Notes under the pieces: generated by a model | Database searches by the model: none | What the model was told of the DNA's origin: nothing | The model's input: only the letters and a program-made list of their open reading frames with translations | In this document: in pieces, positions 24,835-33,388 of the stretch | Layout: each line of letters starts with the position of its first letter | How positions within the stretch are numbered: the first letter of the stretch is position 1 | Assembly: GCA_947453725.1 (NCBI GenBank) | Contig: CANGHH010000019.1 | Span: 23,599 to 87,598 of the forward strand | Length of the DNA: 64,000 nucleotides | Source: Betaproteobacteria bacterium | GTDB lineage: Bacteria; Pseudomonadota; Gammaproteobacteria; Burkholderiales; Burkholderiaceae_C | Direction: 5' to 3' | Made by a program: the position numbers and the translations under genes

Positions 24835-26195
24835 GCGCCCGGCACGGCCTGCCCAGGCTGCTTTCGTGGCTGAGCTGCCGTGACGGCGGCGCCCGGCTGG
24901 CGCCGCAGCCGGAGACGGCCTGGCACGCAGGCCCCGCCCCGGCGGGGCCTTCGGTCTTCGTCGATCCGGCGCGCCGCATGCAGACGCTGCTGGGCTTCGG
25001 CGGCGCCTTCACCGAGGCCGCAGCGATCACCTGGCAGCAGCTGGCGCCAGCGGCCGCCGACGAATTCCTGCGCGCCTGCTTCAGCCCCGGCGAAGGCCAC
25101 GGCTACACCCTGTGCCGCGTGCCCATGGGCAGCAGCGATTTCGGCCTGGGCAACCACGCCCACGCTGAAACGCCGGGCGACTTTGAACTCGTCAGCTTCA
25201 GCATCGCCCGCGACCGCCGGCACATCCTGCCGCTGATCCACGCGGCGCAGGCGGTGGCTGGCCGGCCGTTGCAGCTGCTGGCTTCGCCCTGGAGCCCGCC
25301 GGCCTGGATGAAGACCACCGGCGCGATGAACCACGGCGGCCGGTTGCGGCCCGAATGCCGGGCTGCCTGGGCGCAGTGCTACGTCAAGTTCATCCAGGCC
25401 TACGCGGCCGAGGGCGTGCCGATCTGGGGCGTCTCGGTGCAGAACGAACCGCAGGCCGTGCAGCGCTGGGACTCGTGCATCTACAGCGCCGAGGAAGAGC
25501 GCGACTTTGTCCGCGACCACCTCGGCCCGGCGCTGCACGCGGCCGGTCTGGCCGAGGTGAAGGTCGTCGTGCACGACCACAACCGCGACGAGTTGCTGCA
25601 GCGCGCCGCCACCATCTACGCCGACCCCGAAGCCGCGAAGTACGTCTGGGGCGCCGGCTTCCACTGGTATGTCGAAGACCATTTCGACCACGTGCAGCGC
25701 CTGCACGACGCCTGGCCCGACAAGGCGCTGCTGTTCACCGAAGGCTGCCAGGAAGGCGGCCCGCACCACGGCGCCTGGGCACTGGCCGAGCGCTACGCGC
25801 GGTCGATCATCCAGGACCTGAACCACTGGACCGTGGGCTGGATCGACTGGAATCTGCTGCTCGACGAACGCGGCGGGCCCAACCACGTCGGCAACTACTG
25901 CAGCGCGCCCGTGCTGGCCGACGCCAGCCGCGCAGCCCTGCATTTTCAGAGTTCCCACGCCGCCCTGGGCCACTTCGCGCGCTTCATGCAGCCCGGTGCG
26001 CAGCGCGTGCTGTGCGCCGCCACGCGCGAGTCCCTGGAGTGCACCGCGGCCGTCAACCCCGACGGCCGCCTGGCCGTGGTGCTGCTGAACCGCAGCGAAA
26101 TCGCCCTGGATTTCAACTTGCAGCTCGGCGCTGACCATGCCGCCCTGCACCTGCCCGCTCACGCCCTGCTGACGATCCAGGCTGACGCCGGCTGA
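24831..26195 (+). CDS. GH30 glycosidase, probable beta-1,6-glucanase
   Basis: Retaining beta-glycosidase of 454 residues. GH30 blocks in order: LLGFGGAFTEAAA near 50, YTLCRVPMGSSDFGLG near 95-110, LLASPWSPPAWMKT near 150, and acid/base Glu in VSVQNEPQA near 206. Then AGFHWYVEDHFDHV, nucleophile Glu in LLFTEGCQE near 304, and WTVGWIDWNLLLDERGGPNH. In beta-glucan loci such enzymes often cleave beta-1,6 branches; glucosylceramidase activity is the alternative. The GTG start overlaps the GH17 stop (GTGA), so the two are translationally coupled. No signal peptide is apparent, suggesting cytoplasmic action on imported oligosaccharides. Confidence 0.85.
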   Translation: MSARHGLPRLLSWLSCRDGGARLAPQPETAWHAGPAPAGPSVFVDPARRMQTLLGFGGAFTEAAAITWQQLAPAAADEFLRACFSPGEGHGYTLCRVPMGSSDFGLGNHAHAETPGDFELVSFSIARDRRHILPLIHAAQAVAGRPLQLLASPWSPPAWMKTTGAMNHGGRLRPECRAAWAQCYVKFIQAYAAEGVPIWGVSVQNEPQAVQRWDSCIYSAEEERDFVRDHLGPALHAAGLAEVKVVVHDHNRDELLQRAATIYADPEAAKYVWGAGFHWYVEDHFDHVQRLHDAWPDKALLFTEGCQEGGPHHGAWALAERYARSIIQDLNHWTVGWIDWNLLLDERGGPNHVGNYCSAPVLADASRAALHFQSSHAALGHFARFMQPGAQRVLCAATRESLECTAAVNPDGRLAVVLLNRSEIALDFNLQLGADHAALHLPAHALLTIQADAG

Positions 26196-26220
26196 GTATC
26201 CCCGGCGCGCCGGCCAGCCT

Positions 26221-27159
26221 TCAGGGCGCCTGCCAGATGCGGACGTGGTCGATTTCCAGTGTGACCGGGAAGATGGCGTCGTCCACCGAGCCCCCCAGCG
26301 TGCCGCCGATGGCCAGGTTCAACAGCAAGTATTGCGGCGCGTCGAAGGGCCAGGTGGTCTTGCCGGCACGCGGGTTGGCGTAGCGGTAGTAGACGACGCC
26401 GTCGAAGGCCAACGCGATCTCATCGGCCGTCCAGTGCAGCTGGTAGTTGTGGAAGGCGGTGCTGCCGCAGGCATCGGGCACCAGCACCGCGCCGCCCGTG
26501 CCGGTGCCGCCACTGGCCTGGGTGTGCACGGTGCCGAAGACGCGCGTCGGGTTGCTGCCGACCTGTTCCATGATGTCGAGCTCGCCGTCGTCGGGCCACA
26601 GGCCACCGGTGCCCAGCGTCCAGATCGCCGGCCAGGTGCCACGCCCGCAGGGCAGCCGGGCCCGCACTTCGAAGTAGCCATAGGTCCAGGCCGCCTTGCC
26701 GCGTGTGATGAGCCGCGCCGAGGTGTAGCGCTGACCGCCCCAGTCGGCGGCACTGCTCAGGCTTTCGCGCCGCGCCGTGATGCGCAAGGTGCCGCCGCTG
26801 ACCTGTGAGTTCTCCAGCCGGTTGGCCGCGTAGTACTGCAGTTCGTTGTTGTACCAACCGAGGCGGTTGCGCTCGGTGTCGTAGTCCCAGCGCGTCGCGT
26901 CGGGCAGGCCGTCGACCGTGAATTCGTCGGCCCAGACCAGGCGGTAGTTGGCCGGCACATAGGCTGGGTTGGGGGAGGGTGCCGGTGCCGGTGCTGGGGC
27001 AGGGGCAGGGGCAGGGGCAGGAGCCGGTGCAGGAGCCGGTGCGGGGGCCGGTGCGGGGGCCGGGGCCGGGGCCGGCGCTGCCGCCGTGATCGTCGCCTCC
27101 CCGCCGCCGCCACCACAGGCTGCGAGTGGCAGCAGGAACACCAGCAGGGCCCGGCTCAC
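26221..27159 (-). CDS. GH16 laminarinase lipoprotein with Ala-Pro linker
   Basis: Predicted lipoprotein of 312 residues acting on beta-1,3-glucan. The signal is VFLLPLAACGGGGG (lipidated Cys near 15). About 40 residues of repeated Ala-Pro form a stiff spacer that would hold the catalytic domain away from the membrane. A GH16 jellyroll (about 70-312) follows, with catalytic motif GELDIMEQVG near 190-199, including the extra Met that marks the laminarinase/agarase-type beta-bulge. YGYFEVRARLPCGRGTWPAI is another GH16 block. The GTG start overlaps the transporter stop (GTGA). It is the last gene of the six-gene minus-strand operon. Confidence 0.9.
   Translation of the reverse strand: MSRALLVFLLPLAACGGGGGEATITAAAPAPAPAPAPAPAPAPAPAPAPAPAPAPAPAPAPSPNPAYVPANYRLVWADEFTVDGLPDATRWDYDTERNRLGWYNNELQYYAANRLENSQVSGGTLRITARRESLSSAADWGGQRYTSARLITRGKAAWTYGYFEVRARLPCGRGTWPAIWTLGTGGLWPDDGELDIMEQVGSNPTRVFGTVHTQASGGTGTGGAVLVPDACGSTAFHNYQLHWTADEIALAFDGVVYYRYANPRAGKTTWPFDAPQYLLLNLAIGGTLGGSVDDAIFPVTLEIDHVRIWQAP
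26974..27078. repeat. Low-complexity Ala-Pro coding repeat
   Basis: GGNGCN-type hexamers encode the Ala-Pro spacer of the GH16 lipoprotein. Such a tract can vary in length between strains, or collapse in assembly, by slippage. Confidence 0.85.
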
Positions 27160-28592
27160 GGCGCTCCGGTACCCAGCTTGCGCCGCTGCAGTTCGGCGTT
27201 GACCTCCATCGCGCGCTGCTCGTCCAGGTCGTAGTTGCGCATGATCCACAGGGCCAGCAGCGTGCCGACCATGGGCACGCCGGAGTAGAAGAGCCGCAGC
27301 CCCTCCACCGCGCCGGCGGGCTGCACCGCGGCGCCCGGGTTGAAGGCCACGAAGGACATGATGGCCCCGCTCGCCAGGCCGGCGACGGCAAAGCCGAGCT
27401 TGACCATCCACCAGTAGATGGCGCCGAAGATGCCTTCGCGCCGCTTGCCGGTGGCCAGTTCGTCGAGGTCGCAGACGTCGGCCGTCATCGACATCATCAG
27501 CGTGAACAGGCCGCCGATGCCGAAGGAGAAGAAGGGCAGCGCGAACATGAACAGCCAGGGCTTGCCGGGCACCATCAGCAGCCACAACAGGGCGTAGCCG
27601 ATGAGGGATATGCCCTGCGACAGCATGAAGGCGTTCTTCTTGCCCATCTTCTTGGACATCCGCGCCACGGTGGGGATCACGGCGAAGGTGGTGACCAGCG
27701 CGCCGATGCTGCCGAACAGCGTGGGCCAGATGCCCGCAGCCGCCGTGTCGCCCTGGAAGAGGTGGTAGACGACGATGAAGAAGGAAAACGCCGCCACCGT
27801 GTTGAAGGCGTTGAAGATCAGGAAGGTGGCGAAGCACAGCTTGCGGAAGGGTGCACAGCCGAAGGCCTCCTTGAAGCCGATCAGCAATTCCCTGAAGCCC
27901 ATGCCGATGTTCGCCAGGGTCAGCGGAGCGAGGTGTGTGTCGTCCCGGGTCGATCGGCTGGGCAGGAAGATGGCCGGCACCATGGCCAGCAGCATGCACG
28001 CGACGCCGACCCAGACCGACAGCGTGCGCGCGGCCGAGTCGGCGTTGGCGAACCACTTGGGGTCGTACATCACAACCCAGAACCAGGGCGCGATGACCCA
28101 GGCCCATTGGCCGATCCACTGCGCCACGGCCATGATGCTGGTGCGCTCGTGGAAGTCGTCGCTCATCTCGTAGCCCATGGCCACGTAGGGGATGCTGAAC
28201 ACGGTCAGCCCGGTGAAGAAGACCAGCGACCAGAGCAGGAAGTAGACGAAGTTGTAGCTCAGGCCGTCGGTGCGGTGCAGCTGCCACATCGCCACGAAGG
28301 CGACGCCCATCAGCACGGCGCCGACGAACACGTACTGCCGGCGCCGACCCCACTTCGACCGCGTGTTGTCGGAGACGAAGCCCATGATCGGGTCAAGGAT
28401 CGCGTCGTAGGCCCGCGGCAGGAAGAACAGGATGCCCCACATCCAGGTCGGGAAGCCCATGTCCTGCACCAGCACCACCATGAAGATGCCCAGGGCGGCC
28501 GGGAACATCTGGTTGGCCAGCATGCCCAGCCCGAAGGCGACCTTCTGGCCGAACGGGACCTTGTGGGGCGGGCTGGCGGCAGGTTCAGTCAT
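27156..28592 (-). CDS. GPH-family sugar:cation symporter
   Basis: Inner-membrane transporter of 478 residues with about twelve hydrophobic helices. The N-terminus has KVAFGLGMLANQMFPAALG. The loop RAYDAILDPIMGFVSDNTRS, then KWGRRRQYVF, is the glycoside-pentoside-hexuronide (GPH) family signature. The central loop carries ADVCDLDELATGKRREG, the second GPH hallmark. By position between GH17 and GH16 genes it probably imports beta-gluco-oligosaccharides such as laminaribiose or gentiobiose. That is inference from context, not from a substrate motif. A 59-base gap separates it from the upstream GH17 gene. Confidence 0.9.
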   Translation of the reverse strand: MTEPAASPPHKVPFGQKVAFGLGMLANQMFPAALGIFMVVLVQDMGFPTWMWGILFFLPRAYDAILDPIMGFVSDNTRSKWGRRRQYVFVGAVLMGVAFVAMWQLHRTDGLSYNFVYFLLWSLVFFTGLTVFSIPYVAMGYEMSDDFHERTSIMAVAQWIGQWAWVIAPWFWVVMYDPKWFANADSAARTLSVWVGVACMLLAMVPAIFLPSRSTRDDTHLAPLTLANIGMGFRELLIGFKEAFGCAPFRKLCFATFLIFNAFNTVAAFSFFIVVYHLFQGDTAAAGIWPTLFGSIGALVTTFAVIPTVARMSKKMGKKNAFMLSQGISLIGYALLWLLMVPGKPWLFMFALPFFSFGIGGLFTLMMSMTADVCDLDELATGKRREGIFGAIYWWMVKLGFAVAGLASGAIMSFVAFNPGAAVQPAGAVEGLRLFYSGVPMVGTLLALWIMRNYDLDEQRAMEVNAELQRRKLGTGAP

Positions 28593-28651
28593 GTTGTGCT
28601 TTCTGTAGTGAGGCGTTCCACGGGCCTGCGCGCTGGCAGCTGGCTGGCCGC

Positions 28652-29602
28652 TCAGGCGGGCTGGGGCAAGGCCAGCAGGTCGGCGTACAGCGACTGCATG
28701 ACCAGCTTGGGCTTTCGGTCCACCGTGAACAGGCCCCAGTGCTTCTCGGGTTCCAGCGGGTCGGGCGAGCCCTTCCACGTTTCGTCGAAAGCCTCGAAGA
28801 CGAAGCACAGCAGGCCTTCGGCGCGCGTCCAGTCCATCAGGTCCTGGTAGTAGATGGCCTGCAGTTCCTGCACCGCGTGTTCGGCGTTCATGCCGCGGCC
28901 GTTGCTGTTGGTGCACCAGCCGGCTTCGGTGATGACGATGGGCTTGTCCGGGTACAGCCGCGCCACGCTGGCCAGGTTGTCCTTGGTGTAGTCCAGCGCC
29001 TCGTGGATGTGCTTGTATTCCCACACCGGGTAGGTGTGCAGCGAGATGAAGTCGAGCTCGGCCACCAGGTCGCGCAGCTTGTGCTGCCAGGGCACGTAGT
29101 TTTCGCAGAAGGTGACGGGCTGGCGCACGGCGGCCTTCACGCGCCTCACGTGCTCGATCATGCGGTGCACCGGCACGAAGTGGTCGGTCCAGTCGACGGT
29201 GGCCTCGTTGCCCACGGCTACCGAGAAGACGATGGCCGGGTAGCGCTGGGCCAGCGCGATCAGGCGGTCCACTTCGGCCTCGTTCTCGCGCGCGCTGGCT
29301 GCCAGCTGCGCTTCGCTGAAGGTGCCGCCCCAGGGGCAGCCGAAGTTGTTCATCTCGGCGCCCAGGTAGGCGCCCAGCATCACCCGGAAGGGTAGCTTGT
29401 GCGCTTCGATGACCTCCAGCACGCGCTCGGCGTGCGGGCTGCAGTCGTACAGGCGCAGCAGCGGCCAGTTCCGCTGCAGGATCAGCAGGTCTTCCAGGAT
29501 CTCGTCCGGCGACGGATAGCTGCGCTCGTTCGGGCTCTGGCCGTCGCGGTAGCCGCTGTAGCAGATGGCATTCCCCGCGGGCAGGTGCAAGGACGGCTTC
29601 AT
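28652..29602 (-). CDS. GH17-family glycosidase without signal peptide (paralogue B)
   Basis: Compact GH17 barrel of 316 residues. Acid/base Glu is in VAVGNEATV near 131 and nucleophile Glu is in IVITEAGWCT near 224. FVFEAFDETWKGS near 260 matches the family end block. The chain begins MKPSLHLPAGNAICYSGYR with no signal or lipobox, so it probably works in the cytoplasm. There it would hydrolyse or transglycosylate imported beta-1,3-oligosaccharides. It overlaps the upstream GH17 stop by four bases (ATGA), so expression is coupled. Confidence 0.87.
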   Translation of the reverse strand: MKPSLHLPAGNAICYSGYRDGQSPNERSYPSPDEILEDLLILQRNWPLLRLYDCSPHAERVLEVIEAHKLPFRVMLGAYLGAEMNNFGCPWGGTFSEAQLAASARENEAEVDRLIALAQRYPAIVFSVAVGNEATVDWTDHFVPVHRMIEHVRRVKAAVRQPVTFCENYVPWQHKLRDLVAELDFISLHTYPVWEYKHIHEALDYTKDNLASVARLYPDKPIVITEAGWCTNSNGRGMNAEHAVQELQAIYYQDLMDWTRAEGLLCFVFEAFDETWKGSPDPLEPEKHWGLFTVDRKPKLVMQSLYADLLALPQPA

Positions 29603-30660
29603 GGCGTGGCCCCGAACCTCAGCGCGGCGTCCGGGTCAGGACGCTGGAATTTGGGCCGCCCGTGGGCGTCCCACAGACCCCAGCAGGCGCCCACGTCGCC
29701 CTCGGCGCCGACCTTCCAGGCTTCGTCGAAAGCCGAGAAATAGAACAGCTCGATGCCTTCGTCACGGGCCCAGCGGGCGGTGTCGACGAAATACTGCATC
29801 GCGCCCTCGCGAGAGGGCACGGCGCCCTGGAAAGCGCTGCCCTGGTTGGGCCAGCCGGTCTCGCTGATCAGCACCCGCTTGCCAGGCGCCGCGGCGCGCG
29901 TGCGCGCCAGCATGGTCTGCATATAGGCCAGCGCCTGTTCGCGCGGGCAGCCTTCCCAGAAGGGGTAGCAGTTGCACATCACCACGTCGCAGGCGGCGGC
30001 GATGCGGGGGTGCTTCTCGAACAGGAAGTAGGCGTCGACATAGCCCACGGGCACGCCGGGCAGGGCGTCCTTCACGCGCTGGATGCAGCCGAGCAGTGCG
30101 TCTTCGCTCATGTCCTCGCGCAGCATCACCTCGTTGCCCACGGCCACGATGTCGGCGTGGCCGGCGCGGGCGACTTCGATGACACCCTGGATCTCGCGTT
30201 CGTTGATCTCGGCGTCGGTGCCCAGCCAGGCGCCGACCAGGGTCTTCAGGCCCAGCTCGTGCGCCAGGCGCGGGGTCTGCTCGTGGCCGTCGGTGCAGGA
30301 AAAGCTGCGCACCCAGCCGGCGTGCGGCCGCAGGATGGCCAGGCGTTCGCGGATCTGTGCCTCGCTGACCTGCGATCCCGGCCGCTGGCCTTCCAGGTAA
30401 GGGCTGAAGCACAGGCCGTGGACGCCCTTCTGAAGCGTGGCGCGGAAGTCGGCGGCCAGGGCGCTGGTGGCCTCGGTGGTCCATACCTCGGGGCCGCTGC
30501 GCGTCCGACTGCCCCGGTCGATGGCGCTGGCCTGTGTCGCTGCGCCGCCAGGCGTTTGCTGCTGAGCGTGCGCCAGGCTGCCGTGGTCCTGGGTCTGCGC
30601 GAGCGTCGCGTTCAGCGCGGCGTTCGGCGCAGCGTTCAGGGGTGAGCCGGGTCGTGACAT
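29599..30660 (-). CDS. GH17-family glycosidase without signal peptide (paralogue C)
   Basis: Second non-exported GH17 enzyme, 353 residues. The first 70 or so residues are Ala/Gln/Thr-rich and low in complexity, with no hydrophobic core. The barrel then begins GVHGLCFSPYLEGQRPG. Acid/base Glu is in VAVGNEVML near 176, nucleophile Glu in LISETGWPNQG near 266, and FSAFDEAWKVG near 310. GAGGAGACACC just before the ATG supports this start despite the odd N-terminus. It sits 9 bases after the GH16 stop. Divergence from paralogue B suggests a different chain-length or linkage preference. Confidence 0.87.
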   Translation of the reverse strand: MSRPGSPLNAAPNAALNATLAQTQDHGSLAHAQQQTPGGAATQASAIDRGSRTRSGPEVWTTEATSALAADFRATLQKGVHGLCFSPYLEGQRPGSQVSEAQIRERLAILRPHAGWVRSFSCTDGHEQTPRLAHELGLKTLVGAWLGTDAEINEREIQGVIEVARAGHADIVAVGNEVMLREDMSEDALLGCIQRVKDALPGVPVGYVDAYFLFEKHPRIAAACDVVMCNCYPFWEGCPREQALAYMQTMLARTRAAAPGKRVLISETGWPNQGSAFQGAVPSREGAMQYFVDTARWARDEGIELFYFSAFDEAWKVGAEGDVGACWGLWDAHGRPKFQRPDPDAALRFGATP

Positions 30661-30669
30661 GGTGTCTCC

Positions 30670-31581
30670 TCAAGCCTTCTTCTTGACTTGCCAGGGGAAC
30701 TGGCCCTTGCCGATGGGTTTGGTGGGGCCGTAGCCGCCGACCTTCTCGTAGACGCGCACGTAGTCGACCACCAGTTCGGCGGGGAAGCGCGTGGCCTCGT
30801 CGGGTGCGCCGGGAAAGTTGCCGCCCACGGCCACGTTCATCACCAGGTAGAAGCGCTGGTCGAAGGGCGCCGGCCAGGGGTTGAGGTCGGCGGCTTTCCG
30901 GGCTTCGACGCCCTGGCCGTTCTTCAGCTGGCTGCAACTCCACCAGTGCTGGTGGCTGCCGGTCTGCACGCCGTCGACATAGAAGCGGATCTCGCCCGGC
31001 TCCCACTCCACGGTGTAGACATGCCAGTCGGCCACGGTGCTGCCGTTCGGCAGCGGGTACACGGTGGTGATCAGCGTGCGCTTCGGGTGGGTCGAGCCGA
31101 AGTGGATGCTGTTGAGCACCTCGTGCGGCTTGTCGCCGACGATCTCCATCAGGTCGATCTCGCCGCTGGCCGCCCAGCCGCCGTAACGGTCGTCCTGCGG
31201 CAGCATCCAGAGCGCCGGCCACAGGCCCTTGCCCCAGGGCACCTGGGCGCGGAATTCGACACGGCCGTACTGGGTGGTGAACAGCGGTGTGCCGTCGCGC
31301 TGGCGGGTCTTCAGCCGCGCCGAGGTGTAGCCGCAGCCATGCAGCGCTTCCTTCCGCGCGCGGATCGTCAGCCGCCCGTCCTTGACCGCCGCGTTGGCCG
31401 GCGCATCGGTGTAGTACTGCAGTTCCTCGTTGCCCCAGCCCGGGACCCAGGCGTGGTTCTTGTAGTCGTAGAAGCCGTTGCCGATGTCGAAGTCCCACTT
31501 CGTGCGGTCGATCTCGCTGCCCTCGAATTCGTCGTGCCAGACCAGCTTCCAGCCCGGCACCTTCTGTGCAGCATGTCCCAT
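30670..31581 (-). CDS. GH16 beta-glucanase without signal peptide
   Basis: GH16 jellyroll of 303 residues with catalytic motif GEIDLMEIVG near 141-150 and YGRVEFRAQVPWGKGLWPAL near 110-130. It starts MGHAAQKVPGWKLVWHDEFE, i.e. directly with the domain, so no export signal is visible. GH16 enzymes are usually secreted, making a cytoplasmic version notable. A non-classical route or a missed upstream start is possible, but upstream sequence is the GH1 gene, whose stop is only two bases away. Likely acts on larger imported beta-1,3-oligosaccharides. Confidence 0.87.
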   Translation of the reverse strand: MGHAAQKVPGWKLVWHDEFEGSEIDRTKWDFDIGNGFYDYKNHAWVPGWGNEELQYYTDAPANAAVKDGRLTIRARKEALHGCGYTSARLKTRQRDGTPLFTTQYGRVEFRAQVPWGKGLWPALWMLPQDDRYGGWAASGEIDLMEIVGDKPHEVLNSIHFGSTHPKRTLITTVYPLPNGSTVADWHVYTVEWEPGEIRFYVDGVQTGSHQHWWSCSQLKNGQGVEARKAADLNPWPAPFDQRFYLVMNVAVGGNFPGAPDEATRFPAELVVDYVRVYEKVGGYGPTKPIGKGQFPWQVKKKA

Positions 31582-31583
31582 CG

Positions 31584-32966
31584 TCACACCCTCGCTGGCA
31601 AGGCGCTGCGCGCGGCACGCAGCGCCCGCTGCTGCAGCAGAAATTCGCGGTACCACTGCGCGCTGTCCTTCAGCGTGCGTTGCTGCGTGGGGTAGTCCAC
31701 GTGCACGATGCCGAAGCGCTTCTCGTAGCCCGAAGCCCATTCGAAGTTGTCGAGCAGGCTCCACACCATGTAGCCGGCCATCGGCACGCCCTGGCGCAGC
31801 GCCTCGCCGACGGCGGCGATGTGCGAGGCGATGTAGGCCGTGCGGCCCGCATCGTGGATGCGGCCGTCCTCCAGCCGGTCCTTGAAGGCGCCACCATTCT
31901 CGGTCACGAACAGCGGCGGCACGGCGTAGTCTCGGTGCAGGCGCAGCAGCAGTTCAGTCAGGCCTTCGGGGTAGACCTCCCAGCCCATGTCGGTCAGTTC
32001 CAGCCCGCTCTGGTGGGCGTCCCACGGGCCCTGCGCGCTGACCACCGCGCGCGTGTAGTAGTTGACGCCCAGGAAGTCCATGGTCTGCGCGATGATGGCC
32101 ATGTCGCCGCTTGCCACCTGCGGCGCGTCGGCGCCGAGGAAGTCGACGATGTCCTGCGGGTAGCGGCCGTGGAACAACGGGTCCATGTACCAGCGCACCA
32201 GGCGGCCGTCCTCCAGACGGGCTTGGTCGATGTCTGCCGGTGTCGGGCTGGCCGGCTGCACCGGGCTCAGGTTCAGCACGATGCCCAGCGCGCTGGCGCA
32301 GCCGTCGGCGCGCAGCGCCTGCAGGGCCAGGCCGTGGCTCAGCAGCAGGTGGTGAGCGGCCTGCATGGCCTGCCCGCGGTCCTGGATGCCGGGCGCGAAG
32401 ATGCCGGTCTCGTGGCCCAGCACGGCCACGACCCACGGTTCGTTGTGGGTCGTGATGCTGGCGACGCGGTCACCCAGGCGGGCGGCCATGCCGCGCGCGT
32501 AGTCCACGAAACGGTGCACGGTGTCGCGGTTCGCCCAGCCGCCCTGGTCCTGCAGCGCCTGCGGCAGGTCCCAGTGGTTCAGCGTCAGGTAGGGCGCCAC
32601 GCCGCGCTCGAGCAGGCCGTCGACCAGGCGCTCGTAGAAGTCCAGGCCGGCGGTGTTCCAGGCGCCGCTGCCTGTGGGCTGCACGCGCGGCCAGCTGACG
32701 CTGAAGCGGTAGGCGTCGACGCCCAGGCGCTGCACGATGTCCAGGTCGCCGGCCCAGCGGTGGACGTGGTCGCAGGCCAGGTCGCCGTTGCTGCCGTCGG
32801 CAATCGCCCCGGGGACGCGGCAGAAGTGGTCCCAGATCGAGGGACCCTTGCCGTCCAGCGCGGCGGCACCTTCGATCTGGAAGGAACTGGTGGCCACGCC
32901 CCAGACGAAGTCGGCGGGGAAGGACAGGGCAGGGGCGATGGCGGCGATCGGGGCTTTGGGGGTCAT
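31584..32966 (-). CDS. GH1 beta-glucosidase
   Basis: Cytoplasmic retaining beta-glucosidase of 460 residues that would release glucose from beta-gluco-oligosaccharides. It starts with FPADFVWGVATSSFQIEGA, the GH1 N-terminal signature. Acid/base Glu is in ITTHNEPWVV near 176 and nucleophile Glu is in LFVTENGGAF near 357. SLLDNFEWASGYEKRFGIV is the aglycone-site block near 405-423. It is the first gene of the six-gene operon GH1-GH16-GH17-GH17-GPH transporter-GH16. The leader contains one TGAAAGCGCTTTCA operator 330 bases upstream. Confidence 0.94.
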   Translation of the reverse strand: MTPKAPIAAIAPALSFPADFVWGVATSSFQIEGAAALDGKGPSIWDHFCRVPGAIADGSNGDLACDHVHRWAGDLDIVQRLGVDAYRFSVSWPRVQPTGSGAWNTAGLDFYERLVDGLLERGVAPYLTLNHWDLPQALQDQGGWANRDTVHRFVDYARGMAARLGDRVASITTHNEPWVVAVLGHETGIFAPGIQDRGQAMQAAHHLLLSHGLALQALRADGCASALGIVLNLSPVQPASPTPADIDQARLEDGRLVRWYMDPLFHGRYPQDIVDFLGADAPQVASGDMAIIAQTMDFLGVNYYTRAVVSAQGPWDAHQSGLELTDMGWEVYPEGLTELLLRLHRDYAVPPLFVTENGGAFKDRLEDGRIHDAGRTAYIASHIAAVGEALRQGVPMAGYMVWSLLDNFEWASGYEKRFGIVHVDYPTQQRTLKDSAQWYREFLLQQRALRAARSALPARV

Positions 32967-33295
32967 GGAAGGAAGTCGGAAGAAGGACTGCTTGACGGCG
33001 CCAGCCGTGAGGCCGCTGATCAACAGGCGCGAAGACAACACGAAGGCGTGACATGAAGGGTCTGCTGATCCGCACCGGCCTGCAGCCCGGCGAAGGTCTG
33101 TATGCCGACCGCGACAGCCGGGTGCCGGTGACGACGCCGCGCTTCGTGCGGGCCTTCACGCTGGCCAGTGAAATCTGCGCTGCCCGGGCCGATGTCGGCC
33201 GGGGCCGCCAGGATGACGCCCTGCCGGTTGGTGGCCTTGTGGTTCATCGGTGTGCTCCGCGGAAACTGCCCAGCGCTCCGTTCATGGATCTCGCC
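32967..33295. other. Long leader between the GH1 operon and its operator
   Basis: No gene is called in these 329 bases. Short open frames exist on both strands (33020-33247 minus; plus from 33053), but neither has a recognisable domain or a good ribosome site. It may be an unusually long 5' untranslated region, or it may hide a second promoter nearer to GH1. Confidence 0.4.
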
Positions 33296-33309
33296 ATGAA
33301 AGCGCTTTC
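33296..33309. promoter_or_regulatory. LacI-type operator, copy 4
   Basis: Fourth identical TGAAAGCGCTTTCA, between the LacI regulator gene (ends 33386) and the GH1-led operon on the same strand. It is 330 bases from the GH1 start, much further than the 46-75 bases at the other three units. Confidence 0.85.
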
Positions 33310-33369
33310 AGAATTTACGGGGCGGGGCGCCGGCTGTCAATCCAGGGTAATCGCGGGGCGCCCGGACGT

Positions 33370-33388
33370 TGACCCGGCGCCGGGGTCA
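33370..33388 (-). terminator. Hairpin at the LacI-gene stop
   Basis: TGACCCGGCGCCGGGGTCA is a near-perfect palindrome overlapping the regulator's stop codon. No T-tract follows, so it is a candidate weak terminator. Confidence 0.4.

Noticed and set aside
26974..27078. CRISPR-like short repeats
   Set aside because: The repeats are hexameric, without spacers, and encode an Ala-Pro linker in frame.
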